Below, in pieces: positions 62,158 through 64,000 of a stretch of 64,000 nucleotides of DNA. A model generated the notes under the pieces. It searched no databases and had not been told where the DNA came from. It saw nothing but the letters and a program-made list of their open reading frames with translations. The DNA lies in contig NZ_JAKNTW010000035.1 of NCBI RefSeq assembly GCF_022213955.1, positions 1 to 64,000 of the forward strand, written 5' to 3'. The stretch comes from Dolomitihabitans soli. GTDB taxonomy: Bacteria > Actinomycetota > Actinomycetes > Streptosporangiales > Streptosporangiaceae. Within the stretch, counting starts at the first letter, position 1. Each line of letters opens with the position of its first letter. The position numbers and the translations under genes are program-made.

Positions 62158-63309
62158 TCAGGACATGATCGGGTCGGCCAGGTGGTGTTCCAGCAGGTGG
62201 TCGACCACGTCGGCGGGCCGCCCGCGCTTGTCGTGAGCGGCCCGTTGGCGTGCCGCCCCGGTGCCGGCGGCGCGGAGCCGATCGCAGGCTGTCCGCGCCA
62301 GGTCCAGGTCGCCGGTCTCCGCCAGGGCCGGCCCGATGTGCCGCAGCAGGCCGTCCACCAGTTCGCCGGCGGGCCGCAACTCGCCGCTGATCACGTCGAC
62401 GCCGTGCCCGTCCAGACCGTCGCGCGCCGCCCGCCAGTAGGCCGCGCGCAGCAGTTCGGCCGGGAACCGGGGACCGGGATCGCCGTCCTCCACCCTGGTC
62501 AGGGACACCGTCACCAGCGCCCGCACGATGAGCGCGAGCAGCGCGGACTCCCCGGCGGTGGCCGGCACGTCGGCCACCCTGACCTCCAACGTCGGAAACC
62601 GCGTGGAGGGCCGCACGTCCCAGAAGATCGTCCCCGGATCCACCAGGGCCCCGCTCCCGGTCAGCGCGCCGACCAGCGCATCGAACTCCGCCAGTGACGC
62701 GAAGTACGGCGGCGGCCCCGCCACCGGCCACTTCCCCCAGGTCAGGGTTCGCCAGCAGGCGTATCCCGTGTCACGGCCCGCCCAGAACGGCGAGTTGGCC
62801 GTCATCGCCACCAGCACCGGCAGCCACGGCCGCAGGTGATTGCCGACCAGCACGGCCCGCTCCCGGTCGGGCAGGTGGACGTGGACGTGCCCCGCGCAGA
62901 TGCTCTGCTCGTCGTGCAGCGCCCGGTAGTTGGCGATCCCCACCCCGTACCTGGGGTCCTCGGTGATCGGCGGCGGGACGATCTCGCCCAGCACCGGCGT
63001 CCCCGAGGCGACCACGGCCAGCCCCACCCCCCGGGCCGCCTCCGCCACCGCCGACCGCAGCCTCCGCAACTGCTCCGCCAGCTCCGCGATCCCCGCGCAC
63101 GGCGTCGTCTTGGCCTCCACCTGAAAGCGGGTGATCTCGGTGCACACCTGCTCGCCCAGCTCCAGGCTCGCCCGTTCGACCACTTCGTCCGCCCGGGGCA
63201 CCACCTCCCGGGTAGCCGGATCGACGACCAGATACTCCTCCTCAACCCCCATCAGCGGACAAGTCGCATCAAAAGGAACCGGTTCCGCCGGTTTCACGGT
63301 CGTCGTCAT
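62158..63309 (-). CDS. Carboxylate-amine ligase, GCS2 (YbdK) family
   Basis: A 383-aa ATP-dependent ligase of the glutamate-cysteine ligase type 2 family. MGVEEEYLVVDP near the start (ATP/metal-binding glutamates), HVHVHLPDRE and FWDVRPSTRFPTLEVRVAD are family motifs. YbdK-type enzymes can form gamma-glutamyl-cysteine weakly; the true substrate is uncertain. ATG 63309 with GGGAG five bases upstream is chosen; GTG 63324 is possible. The 3' end faces the flavoprotein gene. A link to the thiol-redox genes next door is plausible but inferred. Confidence 0.9.
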   Translation of the reverse strand: MTTTVKPAEPVPFDATCPLMGVEEEYLVVDPATREVVPRADEVVERASLELGEQVCTEITRFQVEAKTTPCAGIAELAEQLRRLRSAVAEAARGVGLAVVASGTPVLGEIVPPPITEDPRYGVGIANYRALHDEQSICAGHVHVHLPDRERAVLVGNHLRPWLPVLVAMTANSPFWAGRDTGYACWRTLTWGKWPVAGPPPYFASLAEFDALVGALTGSGALVDPGTIFWDVRPSTRFPTLEVRVADVPATAGESALLALIVRALVTVSLTRVEDGDPGPRFPAELLRAAYWRAARDGLDGHGVDVISGELRPAGELVDGLLRHIGPALAETGDLDLARTACDRLRAAGTGAARQRAAHDKRGRPADVVDHLLEHHLADPIMS

Positions 63310-63603
63310 CTCACTCCCTGGCACGCTCCGGTCAGCTGGAAATCCTCGCCGCCAGACGGCTGATCCCCGCCCGTCACGCTACCGATCTTCCGGCTTCCGA
63401 AAGCTCGAATCCCCGTCCCCGCCCGAGCATTTCCGAAAGCCCGACGAACCGCCATTCCCCCGCACCAAGAAAGCACGCGGCACCAAAGAAGACGGCCGAC
63501 GGCCGAGCCGAAACGGCGCTCAGGCACCCACACCTGAGAAGCGTCGGCGACGGGGCCGCCACCATCGACGGCGAGCGGCCACGAATCGGGCCTGCCGTAT
63601 CTC

Positions 63604-63774
63604 TCAGGCGGGAAGCGTGCGTGTCTCAGCGTTGGCGGTGACCTCGTCGAAGACGCCGAGCTCGGGGAGCAGCCGGGCGGCCTGCTCGGCCTCGTGCCCC
63701 ACGAACACGGGGCTCACCGCATGGCCGCTCATCGAGACGATGGTCGCACCGGCGAATCTGAGGATGCCGGACAT
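63604..63774 (-). CDS. 56-aa protein of unknown function
   Basis: A short minus-strand frame starting MSGILRFAGATIVSMSGHAVSP and containing VGHEAEQAARLLPELGVFDEV. The codon usage is typical of the genome and the composition looks like a folded soluble peptide. It is not recognised. A GGGAG sequence lies about 14 bases upstream of the ATG. It is divergent from the MFS gene at 63832 with only 57 bases in between. Confidence 0.55.
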   Translation of the reverse strand: MSGILRFAGATIVSMSGHAVSPVFVGHEAEQAARLLPELGVFDEVTANAETRTLPA

Positions 63775-63831
63775 TCCCGTCTAGGGAAATCTCCCAATGT
63801 CATCCGCCCCTCACCTTGGCATCGTGGCCCC

Positions 63832-64000
63832 ATGACCGAAACGGTACAAGCCGCTCCTCCTGGCCCGATAATCACTCGGCCGCTGGCGATGATGATGACC
63901 GCGTCCGTCGGCGGGATGACGAGCTTCTACCTGCTGCTCTCCGTCGTCCCCCTGTACGCCGCCGCTGCCGGGGGCGGTGGCGTCGGGGCGGGACTGGCGA
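63832..64000 (+). CDS. MFS transporter, N-terminal part (cut by the window end)
   Basis: The first 56 codons encode a short cytoplasmic start (MTETVQAAPPGPIITRP) and a first membrane helix around TASVGGMTSFYLLLSVVPLYAAAAG, as in many MFS permeases. The frame is open to the last base. The family call rests on this segment only. Confidence 0.7.
   Translation, partial: MTETVQAAPPGPIITRPLAMMMTASVGGMTSFYLLLSVVPLYAAAAGGGGVGAGLA

Overview
The window is high-GC actinobacterial chromosome, most likely from a member of the Streptosporangiaceae (Streptosporangium, Nonomuraea or a relative). The support is the GC-rich codon usage, frequent GTG starts, 4-bp ATGA/GTGA operon overlaps, and the actinobacterial orders folC-DUF4233-ndk, mreBCD-PBP2-rodA, radical SAM/DUF2344-RNase E-rplU-rpmA-obgE-proB-proA and nadD-rsfS-histidine phosphatase. 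The genus is inferred; no search was run.

Left part (1-31 kb): mostly core genome. It starts with the 3' end of a 5S rRNA gene and its terminator. Next come a small membrane protein, folC, a DUF4233 protein, an MFS-like membrane protein, ndk, and the rod-shape/elongation operon (mreB, mreC, mreD, mrdA, rodA). A three-gene cassette follows (small protein, HTH/TPR regulator, APH-fold kinase). Then come the TIGR03960-type radical SAM/DUF2344 pair, the RNase E/G gene, rplU, rpmA, obgE, proB and proA. After these are a 56-aa membrane protein, a DoxX protein, a Ser/Thr kinase with a C-terminal membrane domain, an M48 protease, nadD, rsfS and a gpgP-like phosphatase.

Middle part (31-56 kb): accessory in character and bracketed by two identical tRNA-Ala(GGC) genes. 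It holds an aldo/keto reductase and TetR gene pair with twin operators, and a DUF6221 protein. A minus-strand operon encodes three receptor-type Ser/Thr kinases and a kinase-free membrane sensor; a further sensor gene diverges from it. All five share an extracytoplasmic two-cysteine domain. Then come a DUF1059 protein, a GNAT acetyltransferase behind a 16-codon leader peptide with a strong hairpin, a DUF523 protein, a LysE exporter, two small membrane proteins, an SRPBCC protein and a CynX-type MFS transporter. The part ends with an IclR-controlled sugar locus: dehydrogenase and acid-sugar dehydratase on one strand, and a TIM-barrel-like protein, ABC binding protein, two permeases and GH51 arabinofuranosidase on the other.

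Right part (56-64 kb): lower in GC in places and the least familiar. It contains a secreted four-cysteine protein resembling tendamistat in cysteine spacing, two AhpD-like proteins, an NTF2-like protein, a flavoprotein with the signature of eukaryotic FOXRED2, a GCS2-type carboxylate-amine ligase, a 56-aa protein and the start of an MFS gene.

A theme across the window is tandem repetition at or just after the 3' ends of genes. In three cases (obgE, the GH51 gene, the FOXRED2-like gene) the repeat unit contains the gene's own stop codon.
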